From Costus lasius (lineage: Eukaryota > Streptophyta > Magnoliopsida > Zingiberales > Costaceae): a stretch of 64,000 bases of DNA. The DNA lies in contig CM050454.1 of assembly GCA_027563935.2 (NCBI GenBank), positions 74,048,596 to 74,112,595 of the forward strand, in the 5' to 3' direction. Shown here in pieces: positions 32,293-45,100 of this stretch. The first letter of the stretch is position 1. The number at the start of each line of letters is the position of its first letter. The position numbers were made by a program, and so were the translations under genes. The notes under the pieces are model-generated. The model saw only the letters and a list, made by a program, of their open reading frames with translations. It did not search any database and was not told where the DNA came from.

Positions 32293-34049
32293 TGATGCAG
32301 GGTGGAGACACGAAATATGATACTAATTAAAGTCCGATTATTATTATTATTATTTTGTTTAATTTTCAAAATAAAGTGCAAAATTCAGAAAACAGCTAGA
32401 AAATAGCAAATAGATTTTAGTGCTACAAAATATTATTTACGAGGAGTTGTCATGTCTTTCGGACTGATCCATTGTAGCTTCAGTTGGATCAACTCGTCCC
32501 TCTCGTAGAGCAAAGTGAGTTCTTCCTCGTGACGCCAAAGATCAAGATTTTGGTGGCGCCGATTGCTAAAAAAATACCTGCGCAAACAAACATATTCAGA
32601 TTAGCGAACAGAAAGTTGAAGCAGGAAATTCATGGAGATTAGAAACAGGGAACGCAAGGTTTGCGTCGTTCATTGACGCTCGAGCGTGGATTGCTCGTCG
32701 GAGGATTTGGAAGCAAGGAGGAGACGAGGCGGCGTCGGTATCGTCGGAACCGACGGCTGGTGGTGGGGCGAGGCGAGGGTGGCAACGCAGGCGGAGGCGG
32801 GGACGCGCTGATCAACAGAACAGGGGAGACGCGGGATCAGAGCAGGAATCGTCGGCGTTCGTCCTGTGGTGCACGATCGCCGGAACTGCTACGTCTGGGA
32901 GTCACTGTGATCATGGAGAAGAGGTGGCCGGAGTTTGGTGACGGGCGGTGGCTGGTCGGAGGAGCATGATGCGGAAGGGCGGAGCACGGTCGCAGGCAGG
33001 GCAGAAGCAGGGGATGTCGCGCCGGAGAAGGATTTGTTGCCGGCCGGCCAGTGGTTGACCAAATCAAAAACTGCTACTACTGGAGGTTGGTATGGTTGTG
33101 GTGACGACGTGGCCGGAGTTTCGGGGCGGACGGTGGCCGGTCGGAGGAGGACGACGGTGAAAGGCGGGAGTAGGGCAGAAACTGGGCGGAAACAGGGGAA
33201 CACGTCTGTGTTTCGATTCTGGCGATCGGCATGGCGGATGGGCGGATGCCGGTGGCTGTGGCTTCGTCTTGGGGAGAGGGAGTGGTGGCCGAAGTCTCGT
33301 GGAGATCCAGCCGGTGGATCGTCGGCGGCGAACTCGGAAAATTCTGAAAATCTGGAACTGTTGCGGCTGGAAGATTGAACTTGTGAGGAAGGAGAGAATG
33401 GAGGAGAGGGGAAGAGAGGAGGAAGGGGCTCAGCCCTAGAAGGAGGTGAGGGGAAGGATAGGCGACACAAGCGCCTCAGAGGAGAAGATCAGAGACATCC
33501 GATTGAGGACGAAAACCATTTCCATTCAACAAATTCTGCCTTTACAAGGTTCAAGCTTTGATACATATAGGGAGAAGTTTGCAGGGAGACGTTGCGCTTG
33601 ACATGTTGCTGGCGAGAGAGACGTTGCTCCTTCCATCTTTGGTTGCAGTAGAAAGACGTTGGAGAGTTTCCTTGTTAGATTGTGCGAGGATAGCTGCAAC
33701 GTTGGTGTTTCCTTCATGGGTCTGCATTTTGTTGGGGATTTGATGCTTGGCTGGAGAAGATTTTCCCCTCGATGAGTGTTGGCCGTTGGATGAGATCCAA
33801 GATTAGATTAGATCCTTTGCTTCCCCTTGTGCTGGATGCAGGTCTCGGTTGTGAGATTGGTATGCAGCAACTTCTTATTTGTAATGTGTCTTGACCATAA
33901 CTTGGAGTTGTTGAAGTTATTCTTTTCATTATTTTGAGCTAGCATTTGGAGTGAGTCTTGCTAGCTTATTTGTGACCTCACGAGTCTTTGTCTATGGCAC
34001 CTTTAGGCTCCACTTGTATCTTCGTGGCTTGTGGTTCCTGTCCGCATCA
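32293..34049 (-). repeat. Element F 3' LTR (left copy, 1757 bp)
   Basis: TGATGCAGGGTGG...CCGCATCA, ending next to the polypurine tract CTCCCCGGGTG (plus-strand view). It contains an (ATT)n run at 32338-32354 and a Pro/Ser-coding stretch like that in A. Confidence 0.9.
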
Positions 34050-35467
34050 TTCTCCCCGGGTGAAAAAAAATTCTTCTCCGAAGAATGGTTATTGCGGCGG
34101 TGGTGTAGAAGTTTTGGAGAGGCAAGAGCTAATTGTTCCTCCAGGATTTGAATCTTCAAATTGTTGTCAGCATCACAACATATTGTCTTGTTGATCTTTG
34201 TCCACGGTCCAAGTTGCATATCAATGGTACCTGCATTGAATTCCCTTCCTCGGCCGTACTCATTAGTAAATTTGTCATAGAAAATCACAACACTTTGAAA
34301 AGAACAAGGAATGATGAAATCAATATACTCAACTTCAATAAGAGCAGGGTGCAAAGTATGTTTGAGTTCATTATGTTTTGTTGATTTCAAAGGTGGCTTA
34401 AGGGTGTGGGTAGAAGGACCTAAAAGACAAGATTCAAGGATCATAGGGTCCTGGAAGAGATTTTCTAAGTTTAGGGGTTGACCTAAAGGTTGAGGATTAG
34501 GATCCAGGTCAAGCTCAAAAGGATCTAACTTAGGTTCCATGTGAGGTTCAAGAAGACCTATGGGTTTGGGTTCAACTGGATTTTTAGGCAAGTCATCTTT
34601 AGGTTTGCTAGAGGTAGTGCTAAGGTCAAATTGAGAACCGGTGGGTATGAAGCCTAAAATTGAAGGTAATGGTTCTATTTGACACTTAGGTTGAGACAAG
34701 TCTACAGCGGGCAACTCAAGGGTAGTTTGACTCTCAGACAAGTCAACTATGGGTTCTTTAGCTAGATTGCTAGACTCAAGTTGAGGACCTGTGGGTATGG
34801 GCCCTAAAATTGAAGGTTGAGGTATGGGTTCTACCTCTTGGTTTGCCTCTGGAGTTTCACATGTCTCTTCTTGACTCGTTTTAGTTCCTAAGATAGACTC
34901 TGAGGTTTGAACAAGTTTCTGTGGGAGTAGTTGGCTTCGTGTTCTAGTTTGGTCGGGTCCTTTTCTATATGTTGCCTTAATATTTTGTTCTACCTTATTA
35001 GCTAGTTGAAATGCATCTTCTAATGTATGTATGGGGTAGTAGGTGAGACCTTTCTTAATCTCAAAGTTAAGACCATCTATAAACCGGTTACGCACAACCC
35101 AAGGATGTTCTCTAGCTCCACTCCTATGGTTGAGGGTCTTAAACTTTAGAATGTATTCAGCTACAGTCATGTTCTTTTGTGTAAGAAATCTTTCAGGGAG
35201 AGAGGAAGGATCATATTTTTCTCTGAGTTTATGAAGCATGTCATTCCATCTCTCAATGGGTAGCAGATTGTCTCTTTCCAAGGTTTGTTCAACAGTGGTC
35301 CAGTAATATCTAGCAGATTTTTGTAAAAGTAACTTGGTGAACCTAACTTTGCAATGTTCAGGCATGGCAGTAAAATAGAAATAATGCTCAAGTTTTGTTG
35401 ACCAGTCATTAAAATCCTTAGGGTTAAGAGATCCGCTAAAGGTAGGGGGTTGGAGTCTAGTGGCCAT
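33992..35467 (-). CDS. Element F gag-like protein with acidic proline-rich tail (491 aa)
   Basis: ATG at 35467; no stops. Residues about 8-165 form a retrotransposon gag capsid-type domain (PPTFSGSLNPKDFNDWSTKL, YYWTTVEQTLE, LHKLREKYDPSSLPERF, VAEYILKFKTL). They align with the gag remnant of gypsy C3 (PFTGGLDP..FIDWVAFVDAYFDL). No CCHC zinc knuckle follows. Residues 190-410 are rich in Pro, Glu and Leu with two copies of SILG(P/F)IPTG and the DPMILESCLL motif shared with A and H. The last 19 codons lie inside the 3' LTR and end RRYKWSLKVP, as in A. It may package the F RNA in particles of a helper element; this is inference. Confidence 0.8.
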   Translation of the reverse strand: MATRLQPPTFSGSLNPKDFNDWSTKLEHYFYFTAMPEHCKVRFTKLLLQKSARYYWTTVEQTLERDNLLPIERWNDMLHKLREKYDPSSLPERFLTQKNMTVAEYILKFKTLNHRSGAREHPWVVRNRFIDGLNFEIKKGLTYYPIHTLEDAFQLANKVEQNIKATYRKGPDQTRTRSQLLPQKLVQTSESILGTKTSQEETCETPEANQEVEPIPQPSILGPIPTGPQLESSNLAKEPIVDLSESQTTLELPAVDLSQPKCQIEPLPSILGFIPTGSQFDLSTTSSKPKDDLPKNPVEPKPIGLLEPHMEPKLDPFELDLDPNPQPLGQPLNLENLFQDPMILESCLLGPSTHTLKPPLKSTKHNELKHTLHPALIEVEYIDFIIPCSFQSVVIFYDKFTNEYGRGREFNAGTIDMQLGPWTKINKTICCDADNNLKIQILEEQLALASPKLLHHRRNNHSSEKNFFSPGENDADRNHKPRRYKWSLKVP

Positions 35468-35870
35468 GGATGTTTTGAAAACACAATATAGTCCTTCGAA
35501 AATAGAGCTCCCTAAAATGTCAAAATGACTTCAGCTAGTATGAAAAAATTTATCTCAGAATAAACAAACTAGCATCCAAACAATAGGCACATAACAAAAG
35601 TATGCAAACTAAATGATATGAACAATGAAACATGAAAGCAATCAATTTTTTTTTTTTATCAAATAGCAAAAATATAATATGAACAATGAAACATGTAATA
35701 ATTCTTTTTTTTTTTTTTTTTATCAATTTTCAAGTAAATAGCAAATACTTAACTATCATGCAAACTAAATATAAAGAAACATGAAGGATTTTTTTTTTTT
35801 AATGCAAAGAACACAGCAAGGATCGTGCAGGCAGACAAGAGTTGCCAACGAACCTCCTCTGATACCAAAC
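35468..35870 (-). other. Element F leader and PBS
   Basis: About 400 bases between the right LTR and the ATG, with T runs on the plus strand (35647-35658, 35704-35721) and the PBS at 35857-35867. No gene. Confidence 0.75.
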
Positions 35871-37627
35871 TGATGCAGGGTGGAGACACGAAATATGATA
35901 CTAATTAAAGTCCGATTATTATTATTATTATTTTGTTTAATTTTCAAAATAAAGTGCAAAATTCAGAAAACAGCTAGAAAATAGCAAATAGATTTTAGTG
36001 CTACAAAATATTATTTACGAGGAGTTGTCATGTCTTTCGGACTGATCCATTGTAGCTTCAGTTGGATCAACTCGTCCCTCTCGTAGAGCAAAGTGAGTTC
36101 TTCCTCGTGACGCCAAAGATCAAGATTTTGGTGGCGCCGATTGCTAAAAAAATACCTGCGCAAACAAACATATTCAGATTAGCGAACAGAAAGTTGAAGC
36201 AGGAAATTCATGGAGATTAGAAACAGGGAACGCAAGGTTTGCGTCGTTCATTGACGCTCGAGCGTGGATTGCTCGTCGGAGGATTTGGAAGCAAGGAGGA
36301 GACGAGGCGGCGTCGGTATCGTCGGAACCGACGGCTGGTGGTGGGGCGAGGCGAGGGTGGCAACGCAGGCGGAGGCGGGGACGCGTTGATCAACAGAACA
36401 GGGGAGACGCGGGATCAGAGCAGGAATCGTCGGCGTTCGTCCTGTGGTGCACGATCGCCGGAACTGCTACGTCTGGGAGTCACTGTGATCATGGAGAAGA
36501 GGTGGCCGGAGTTTGGTGACGGGCGGTGGCTGGTCGGAGGAGCATGATGCGGAAGGGCGGAGCACGGTCGCAGGCAGGGCAGAAGCAGGGGATGTCGCGC
36601 CGGAGAAGGATTTGTTGCCGGCCGGCCAGTGGTTGTCCAAATCAAAAACTGCTACTACTGGAGGTTGGTATGGTTGTGGTGACGACGTGGCCGGAGTTTC
36701 GGGGCGGACGGTGGCCGGTCGGAGGAGGACGACGGTGAAAGGCGGGAGTAGGGCAGAAACTGGGCGGAAACAGGGGAACACGTCTGTGTTTCGATTCTGG
36801 CGATCGGCGTGGCGGATGGGCGGATGCCAGTGGCTGTGGCTTCGTCTTGGGGAGAGGGAGTGGTGGCCGAAGTCTCGTGGAGATCCGGCCGGTGGATCGT
36901 CGGCGGCGAACTCGGAAAATTCCGAAAATCTGGAACTGTTGCGGCTGGAAGATTGAACTTGTGAGGAAGGAGAGAATGGAGGAGAGGGGAAGAGAGGAGG
37001 AAGGGGCTCAGCCCTAGAAGGAGGTGAGGGGAAGGATAGGCGACACAAGCGCCTCAGAGGAGAAGATCAGAGACATCCGATTGAGGACGAAAACCATTTC
37101 CATTCAACAAATTCTGCCTTTACAAGGTTCAAGCTTTGATACATATAGGGAGAAGTTTGCAGGGAGACGTTACGCTTGACATGTTGCTGGCGAGAGAGAC
37201 GTTGCTCCTTCCATCTTTGGTTGCAGTAGAAAGACGTTGGAGAGTTTCCTTGTTAGATTGTGCGAGGATAGCTGCAACGTTGGTGTTTCCTTCATGGGTC
37301 TGCATTTTGTTGGGGATTTGATGCTTGGCTGGAGAAGATTTTCCCCTCGATGAGTGTTGGCCGTTGGATGAGATCCAAGATTAGATTAGATCCTTTGCTT
37401 CCCCTTGTGCTGGATGCAGGTCTCGGTTGTGAGATTGGTATGCAGCAACTTCTTATTTGTAATGTGTCTTGACCATAACTTGGAGTTGTTGAAGTTATTC
37501 TTTTCATTATTTTGAGCTAGCATTTGGAGTGAGTCTTGCTAGCTTATTTGTGACCTCACGAGTCTTTGTCTATGGCACCTTTAGGCTCCACTTGTATCTT
37601 CGTGGCTTGTGGTTCCTGTCCGCATCA
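35871..37627 (-). repeat. Element F 5' LTR (right copy, 1757 bp)
   Basis: Near-identical partner of 32293-34049. Its outer end CCGCATCA is followed by the duplicated CCCAG. Confidence 0.9.
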
Positions 37628-37632
37628 CCCAG

Positions 37633-38628
37633 CCCAAGGGCACCACTAGCCGACCCTTTGAAGATCCAAACCCAATTGGGCCACTCAACCTCAGCAGCAA
37701 CACGGCCCAAGAGCGAGCCGCAATGGTAGTGGCGCAGCCCACGACATCGAAATTCTGTTGCCTTGTCGCGATGTGCTCCGAGCGCGTCTAAACCGTCTCA
37801 GTAGAAAGACGCAGGATTGTGCGACTAACTTCCAAGAATATTAGCTAGTTATTCCTTGTCTTGTAGTCGCAGATTGACCACTTTAGTGGCCTGCAAGAGT
37901 GGTTAGTTTGTTAGAGTAGGTTGTCTCTTATGTGTTTTGTTTGTTCCCACCCCTCTACTCTATAAAAGAGGAGGTTGGGCTAGAGTGTTATTCAGTTCTC
38001 TTTGGTGCTTAGAGATCTCCTGGTGAGCTTAGAGTCGCCAGCGTTTGTGAAGACGAGCCGAAGCCTCGCCTTCGCTGTTGTTCGGGTCGAAGGTGTCTCT
38101 TCAGTTCCAAGTTGTTCCCTCTTCCGGTTTGAAGTAAACCCACCCTTTCGGTGGGTCAGGTTTGCCTATTTGTCATTCTCTTGTGCGTTTCTTCGCTACG
38201 GTTTTCTCCTCTTTACTTCACCCACATCTGTCCGCACATCGGAGCGTGGTCGGATCTCTTGTGTGTTTGGTTTGTTTCAGCCGTATAGGCGGGCGAGCTG
38301 AACCCCTGCGCACTCGCTGCCCCCCCCCCCCCCCCCGCGTGGCTGACATTAAAACATGCAAAGTGCAAAGTGAGCTGCAAGGAATGCTTAAAAATGCTAT
38401 GAGGTTAGTGTGTTGTGTTAAATAGTTGGATGCCGTTGTTCTTCCTTTGCATTTGTGTTGCCTTGATCGAGTTCGTCGCGAATTCACCGTGCTTTCTATC
38501 TGTTTCCCTGCATTTTCCGATGCATTTCTCTTCCCTCACCTCATGACCCTCTCCCGTTTTCTGCAAGCATTGTGTAAAACCCTAGAGTACGGCTCTAAGG
38601 ACCCTCCCTCCTATTAGACGCTTCATCA
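37633..38628 (+). repeat. C3 5' LTR, right part
   Basis: Continues the family C LTR after F: CAGCAACACGGCCCAAGAGC parallels C2 near 15190. TATA box at 37961, a GTGGGTCAGG hairpin near 38150, a run of 17 C at 38320-38336 absent from C1 and C2, and the end CTTCATCA. Confidence 0.85.
37961..37968 (+). promoter_or_regulatory. TATA box of LTR C3
   Basis: TATAAAAG in the context conserved with C1 and C2. Confidence 0.7.
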
Positions 38629-38632
38629 ATTC

Positions 38633-38643
38633 TGGTATCAGAG
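38633..38643 (+). other. C3 primer binding site (initiator Met tRNA)
   Basis: TGGTATCAGAG, four bases after the LTR end. Confidence 0.85.
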
Positions 38644-38760
38644 GAAGTTGCGCATTCGATTCTTATCGTTCGCACAGTCCCTCTCCATAAGAATTACATA
38701 TTTCTGCATTACTTTGGCTTTCAGCACCTTGCATTAGTTGTATCCCCCCTTTGTTTGTGC

Positions 38761-40411
38761 ATGGTGACTACGAGGTCACAAATCATGTCCTCTCAATACC
38801 CGGACACTATCCCTGAACCCAAGAGTCGGTTCAGCCTTTGGAAGGGGCTAACACTTGGTTAGAGTCTATGGTTGCACTTGAGGCGTGGATCGATGCGAAT
38901 ATTGATGCGCTGTCCGTGCGAGTGGACGCTCAACAAGCAAGCACACAAGCCATGGTCCAGCAGATTTTGGTTGGGATCCAACACCTTATTGGTCATCCCG
39001 GGTCCACGGAGCATGGTCGCTCGAACTCGGTTAACCCTCCAGTGTCCACAAACCCAGCCCCCACTAGAGAGTTGCTGCCGATGGCCGCGCCCACATGGCG
39101 GCGTGTCCACGAGGATGAATGGGGTCATACGCGGCCTCATGAGGTCCCTCGGAACCCAAGTTACAGAGATGATCCCCTCGATGAGGACGATGTTTGGGCC
39201 GCACAAGGGCCCCAGCCCGGTGGTCGTTTTGGCCACGCTTGGGCCGCACCTCGAACCCCAGCCCAAACCCACGGTGAGCGCCCTCGAGTGGACAATGATT
39301 TCCATCATTTCATTCGTAATACCCCTGCACCATTCACAGGTGGTCTTGACCCCATATAGTTCATAGATTGGGTCGCGTTTGTTGACGCGTATTTTGACCT
39401 TAGCGACTGGCCTCCGCACTCACGAGTTCGGTATGTGCGCACCTTACTTGAGGGGCCTGCACGTTTACATTGGGAAAACGTGGAGCACCAAAACACGTAG
39501 CAGGCTCTTCCCCCGATCACCGAGTGGGCAGAGATGCGGTATCGTCTCCGCGAGCGATACGTACCCCCTTCGTATAGGTAGTGTCTTCTTGATCAATATA
39601 GTAGCCTACACCAAGGGTCGGGTACCGTCCAGGAGTACCGTCTCACCTTCGAGATGTAACTTGCAGGAGGACCCTGAGTTAGTGTTGTCAAAATTTAAGA
39701 ATGGGCTCCGAGCCTTGCCCACGTATGGATCAGAGACCTTTGACCAAACTTTTTAGCGCACTCGAGACATTGAGCAAGACCTTCGCACTGCTGCAAGACG
39801 CAGTGATCTTGGCCCCCACAAGCGTCCTCATGTGGGTGGTCCCCCGCAACCCCACCCGCGACTTGAGCGCCCAGAACCCCGTCCGGATCCACGGCCCGCA
39901 CCCTCGACCCATCCGTCTCCTAGGCGCCCACACCTTGAGGCTTCGCCTTCTCGGCCCACTTGGGAAGAGAAGGGTAAGGCCCCCGTGGTTGGAACCTCTA
40001 GTCGCATCACTTGCTACAACTATCTGCAGCCGGATCACTTGTCGCATGAGTGTCCCAAGAAACCCGCCCGAGCCAACGCAGGTCCGGCCCGCGTCGCTAC
40101 CATAACCCCCGTTGAGCATGACGTCGGGGCCGAGTGCTACACTAGTGGTGAGGAGTCGGGTCCGTCCACACTTGTCGTGCGTTGTACCCTTGTCCAGCCC
40201 GCGCCTTCCGAGGATTGGAGGTGCTTGGGCATTTTCATGACTTACATCAAGTGCAACGGGCACTCATGTAAGATTATCATTGAGGAAGGCAGTAGCTTAA
40301 ATGTGGTCTCGTGGACTGCGGTCACGAGTTTCGGTCTTCCCCTTGAGCCCCACCCGAGACCTTACTCTATCACATGGGTCGATACCACGAGCCTTCCGGT
40401 CACACACCAGT
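38761..40411 (+). pseudogene. C3 gypsy gag and first part of protease, broken
   Basis: ATG 38761 begins MVTTRSQIMSSQYPD. A frameshift near 38840 leads to EGANTWLESMVALEAWIDANIDAL, then APFTGGLDP, a stop, FIDWVAFVDAYFDL and further capsid-type sequence with stops to about 39700. A zinc knuckle near 40012 reads CYNYLQPDHLSHECP, with the second Cys changed to Tyr. The protease starts CNGHSCKIIIEEGSSLNVV; the catalytic Asp is Glu. Copia D interrupts it at 40411; the rest continues at 49616. This is the closest in-window relative of the F gag domain and of the A/H protease-like domain. Confidence 0.75.
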
Positions 40412-42145
40412 TGATGGAACCCTTTCAGGAGGGGAGCGCAAAACCTATTGTGAGAAGAACCCCTTTCATGAGGGGGGCGCAAGTCATATGTTTCTTTCTC
40501 ATAGCAGCGGAATTAGGGTTTCCACATAAGATCGCATTCTATACTTTCATATAATCAACTTGAATAACAAGTGAGAGATTCATTACCATGGCCATGGGAA
40601 GGTGCGGCTTGGAAGAAGAAAGATCGAAGGGATCTTCTCCAAAGAAATCACACACAAGGGATGAAAGCTTCCTCCTTGCGCAACTCTTGTGCTAGCAAGA
40701 TTGCCAAGCTTTTCCAACCGTGTGTAGGAGATTAGATGAAAAGGGCTTCCTTCTTTTCGAGAGCTCTTCTTCCTTGGCGCAAGAACGATGCCTTCCACAC
40801 GAGCAAGCCGTTCCCAAAAACACGTCCAAGAAGCAAAACCGAAAAACATTAGAGAGACATCAAGCCATGAACGCATATGCGTTATGCTTTTGGAACTTTC
40901 CAAAATTGGCAACGATTAAGAGTTGGCGTTCACGTTCCCATGAACCAAACGCAACCTCTTCTCCCTCTTGAACCAAGCGCTCAACCCATGAGCCGGTTCA
41001 ATATCCTTGGTTCAATAGCGAAACCAAATCAGCCCATAAATTAAGTCTAGATCAAATTAGACCCCAAGGTCCTAGATCTGACCATTCATCATCTGACGCT
41101 TCTGATCGCATCGATCTAGCATCATTTCTCTCGATCGAAGCTTACCGATCTAAAGCTCTAATCAATCAAACATGATCAGACCAGATCTCACTTACAATCA
41201 GAGATTAAATCTCTTTAAACTGAACCAAAACAATTCAGTCCACACGATCTGACTTAAGGAAGCCATATCACCAAATTGTGCGACCCTGAGGGTTTCCTTT
41301 AAATGTCGGTAACGATAACTTACGTTATCACGATCAGTGAGGGGTATCTAGCAACACATCACTGTCTCCCGATATAAAGGAAAGAGTCTTCCAAGACTAC
41401 TCCCAAACCATAGCACAAGTGTGACTCAATTCACAAGGCATACATGTGTCCTTTGCCACTGGATGTTCTTATTGGACAAGCGGGTCAAGCTTGTAACTCC
41501 AATACGATGAGCATGATTAGATCAGATGCACATAGTCATCTGGGTATGGCCATACACTATCTCAATCATCTCATATAGGGGGGCCCTTAGAACACTACAC
41601 TCCTTAAACAAGGAGACGGCAATCCTATGTCTATCACTAGTGCCCTAACCTGATTCAAGCTCACCATCCAAGATAGTCTATAATCATTATGTTTCAAATG
41701 ATATTGAACTACCTCAAGACAATGACAATCATCATTCAGAAACACAAGTGATCTCAAGTCAGAGGACATGTGCCACTTGCTGCTTACAAGGATCATTCAC
41801 ATTGTGACAAGCAATGGAATATCCCAGTAGGGTCTGTCCAGTACATCCAATGTACCCATGAGTCTACGTCTTATTCCATGCTCGAAGCATCCTATAAGAT
41901 TAGCACTCATATTAGTCTCAATCATATCAAGGCTGTCTCATGTTCACCAAGATATCTCGACTAAGGACATATAGCCTGTCAGCCTAGCTGAACAGCTTTG
42001 AGACAGTATTCAGAAGTACACTTATTACAGCAGACAAGGTAACAACCTGAATAATAACCATGCCTTTATAAACTTAAGAGTTTATTACATGATACTAATA
42101 CAATCCCAAGGCCTCAAACATTAGCCTTAAGGGCATACCCCAACA
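40412..42145 (-). repeat. Element D 3' LTR (left copy, 1734 bp)
   Basis: Minus strand starts TGTTGGGGTATGCCCTTAAGG at 42145, next to the polypurine tract, and ends ...GGTTCCATCA at 40412. Confidence 0.95.
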
Positions 42146-42165
42146 ATCTCCCACTTGCACTTAAT

Positions 42166-45100
42166 CTAATGGTTGAGAAATCTCAAACCCATATTATTAC
42201 AGTGCTTCACATGCTTCTGCTGCGCCAGAGGCTTGGTAAGTGGGTCTGCCAGATTGTCATCTGTATGAACCTTGCATATTTTGATCTCGCCTCGATCAAT
42301 GATCTCCCGGATCAAGTGAAAACGTCTCTGTATGTGCTTGGACTTCTGGTGCGACCGCGGTTCCTTTGCTTGTGCGATGGCTCCAGTGTTATCACAGAAG
42401 ATAACCAAAGGATCTGCACTCGAAGGAACGACACCAAGTTCTCTCACGAACTTACGAATCCACACTGCCTCCTTAGATGCTTCCGAGGCTGCAACATACT
42501 CGGCTTCTGTTGTGGAATCAGCAACAGTTGACTGTTTGAAACTCTTCCACACCACTGCTCCACCATTCAAGCTAAAAACATAGCCTGATTGCGATCGGAA
42601 ATCATCCTGGTCCGACTGGAACGAAGCGTCAGTATATCCCTCTATACTGAGTTCTTCCTGACCACCATATATCAAGAACATATCTTTGGTCCTCCGCAGA
42701 TATTTTAAAATGTTCTTGACCGCAATCCAGTGCGCCAAACCTGGATTACTTTGGAATCGACTGGTCACGCTTAACCCGTAAGCGACGTCTGGGCGAGTAC
42801 ACAACATCGCATACATAATGGACCCAATAGCCGAAGCATAAGGCGTATTGTCCATTTCATCTTTCTCAGTCTGTGTTTGTGGACACTGACTCTTCGAAAG
42901 ATTCAGACCATGTCTGACTGGAAGATATCCACGTTTAGAATTCTCTAAATGGAATCTCTCCAGGACCTTATCGATGTAAGTACTCTGGCACAGCCCGAGA
43001 AGCCTTTTAGATCTATCCCTGTAGATCTTCACACCTAGTACATAGGCTGCTTCTCCTAAATCTTTCATCTGGAAACATTTTCCTAACCATGCCTTAACAG
43101 CATGCAATTCAGGAATATCATTTCCAATGATTAAGATATCATCGACGTAGAGGATTAGGAATGTAATTACGCTCCCACTAAACCTCTTATATACACACGG
43201 GTCATCTTCGTTCTTGATGAAACCAAACTCAGAGATTGATTCATCAAAACGAATATTCCAGCTTCTTGATGCTTGTTTAAGTCCATATATGGACTTCTTT
43301 AACTTGCATATTTTATGACGATCTGCTGGATTGTTGAAACCTTCCGGTTGTGTCATATACACATCCTCATCCAGATTTCCATTAAGGAAAGCTGTTTTTC
43401 ACATCCATCTGCCAGATCTCATAATCGTAATATGCAGCTATCGCGAAAAGAATCCGAATAGACTTAAACATGGCTACAGGAGAGAAAGTTTCATCATAAT
43501 CTATCCCGTAGATTTGTTTGAAACCTTTCGCAACTAGCCTGCCTTTATAGGTAACCACGTTACCATCCATGTCAATCTTCTTCTTGAAGATCCATTTACA
43601 GCCTATAGGGATTACTCCCGGAGGCGGATCAACCAAATCCCAGACTTGGTTATCTGACATGGAGTCCATCTCGGCTCGCATAGCATCAAGCCATCTAGCT
43701 GACTCCGGTCCACTGACCGCATCCGCATAAGTTAGGGGTTCATCATTATCAATGATGTAGACTCCGTCATAGCGCTCAGGCTGTCGACGGATCCTACCCG
43801 ATCTTCGCGGTTCCCGTGATATCTGAGCCTCAGGTTGTTCAGTAACCTGATCTACTGGCTCAGGCACATCCAACTCTGCCTGACTACTTTGTCCTTCCTC
43901 TGGAATCTCATCCAGCTTTATTTCTCTCCCACTGGCCTCTTGCAGAAGAAACTCCTTCTCAAGAAATATGGCCGTCCGAGCAACAAATATCTTGTTCTCT
44001 TTGGGATCGTAGAAATAATAACCCTTAGTTTCCTTAGGGTAACCGACAAAGATACATTTATCAGATCTGCTCTCTAGTTTCCCAGAGGCGAGCTTTTTGA
44101 CATAAGCCTCGCAACCCCAGATCCTGATAAACGTCAAGCTAGGCTGTTTCCCGTACCATAACTCATATGGCGTCTTTGAAACTGCCTTGGATGGCACTCG
44201 GTTTAGTACCTTTGCAGCTGTTTCCAGTGCAAAACCCCAAAAGGAGTATGGAAGAGTAGCCTGACTCATCATAGAACGAACCATATCAAGTAACGTTCTA
44301 TTTCTCCTCTCGGACACACCATTCCATTGCGGTGTTCCTGGCGGAGTGAGCTGTGAGATAATCCCACACTCTTTCAGATAGTCAGTAAATGTATGACTTA
44401 GGTATTCACCACCTCGATCAGAACGAAGTGCCTTGATATTTCTGCCTAACTGATTTTGTACTTCATTTTTGAACTCTTTGAACTTGTCAAAAGATTCACT
44501 TTTATGTCTCATCAAATAGACATACCCATACCTACTGAAATCATCAGTAAAGGTAATGAAGTACTGATAGCCACCTCTGGCATGTTTACTAAATGGCCCA
44601 CACACATCACTGTGTATAAGGTCAAGTAAACCTGAAGTCCTCTGACCTTTGTGAGGAAAAGGAGACTTCGTCATTTTACCCATCAAACAAGCTTTGCATG
44701 TATCAATCTCCTCATAGGAGAATGATCCCAGCAGTCCATGTTCATGCAACCGCTTAATGCGCTTCTCGTTTATATGGCCTAAACGACTATGCCATAGCAA
44801 GGTGCTGTCATCAGCATACTTGGCTTTCTTATTATCAATGTTTTGTATAGAATATTCCATGTCCAACATGAATAACCCATTGTTAATTGAACCAGTGGCA
44901 TACACAATATTATCATAAGTCAAAATACACTTTGAAATCTTGCATTCAAAGGCAAATCCTTTCCTGACAAGAGCAGGAATAGAGATAATATTCTTGGTAA
45001 TACTGGGTACAAAATAACAATTGTTTAATTCTAATACAATGCCAGATGGTAAAGTAATGAAATAGTCTCCTACAGCAACCGCAGCAACCCGTGCCCCGTT

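Larger units (their letters stand above)
32293..37627 (-). mobile_element. Element F: young non-autonomous LTR retrotransposon with a gag-like gene only
   Basis: LTRs 32293-34049 and 35871-37627 are both 1757 bp and differ at about seven sites seen by eye (for example 32806/36384, 33590/37168). CCCAG flanks both ends (32288-32292, 37628-37632). PBS CTCTGATACCA (minus strand) is at 35857-35867 and the polypurine tract at 34050-34063. The 1.8-kb interior has one 491-codon frame and no protease, RT, RNase H or integrase. It must be mobilised by enzymes supplied from elsewhere. It lies in the LTR of gypsy C3. Confidence 0.9.

Noticed and set aside
32338..32354. ATT microsatellite as an independent feature
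   Set aside because: Part of the F LTR and present in both copies.
32889..33470. 193-codon Pro/Ser-rich frame on the minus strand, repeated at 36467-37048
   Set aside because: It lies wholly in the F LTRs and is duplicated only because the LTRs are. The A LTR has the composition but no matching frame, so selection is not supported.
38320..38336. Run of 17 C as a structured element
   Set aside because: Absent from C1 and C2 LTRs at the same place; a simple expansion or sequencing artefact is more likely.
38859..39419. 186-codon frame on the minus strand
   Set aside because: Antisense to recognisable gypsy gag of C3, in GC-rich sequence where antisense frames arise by chance.
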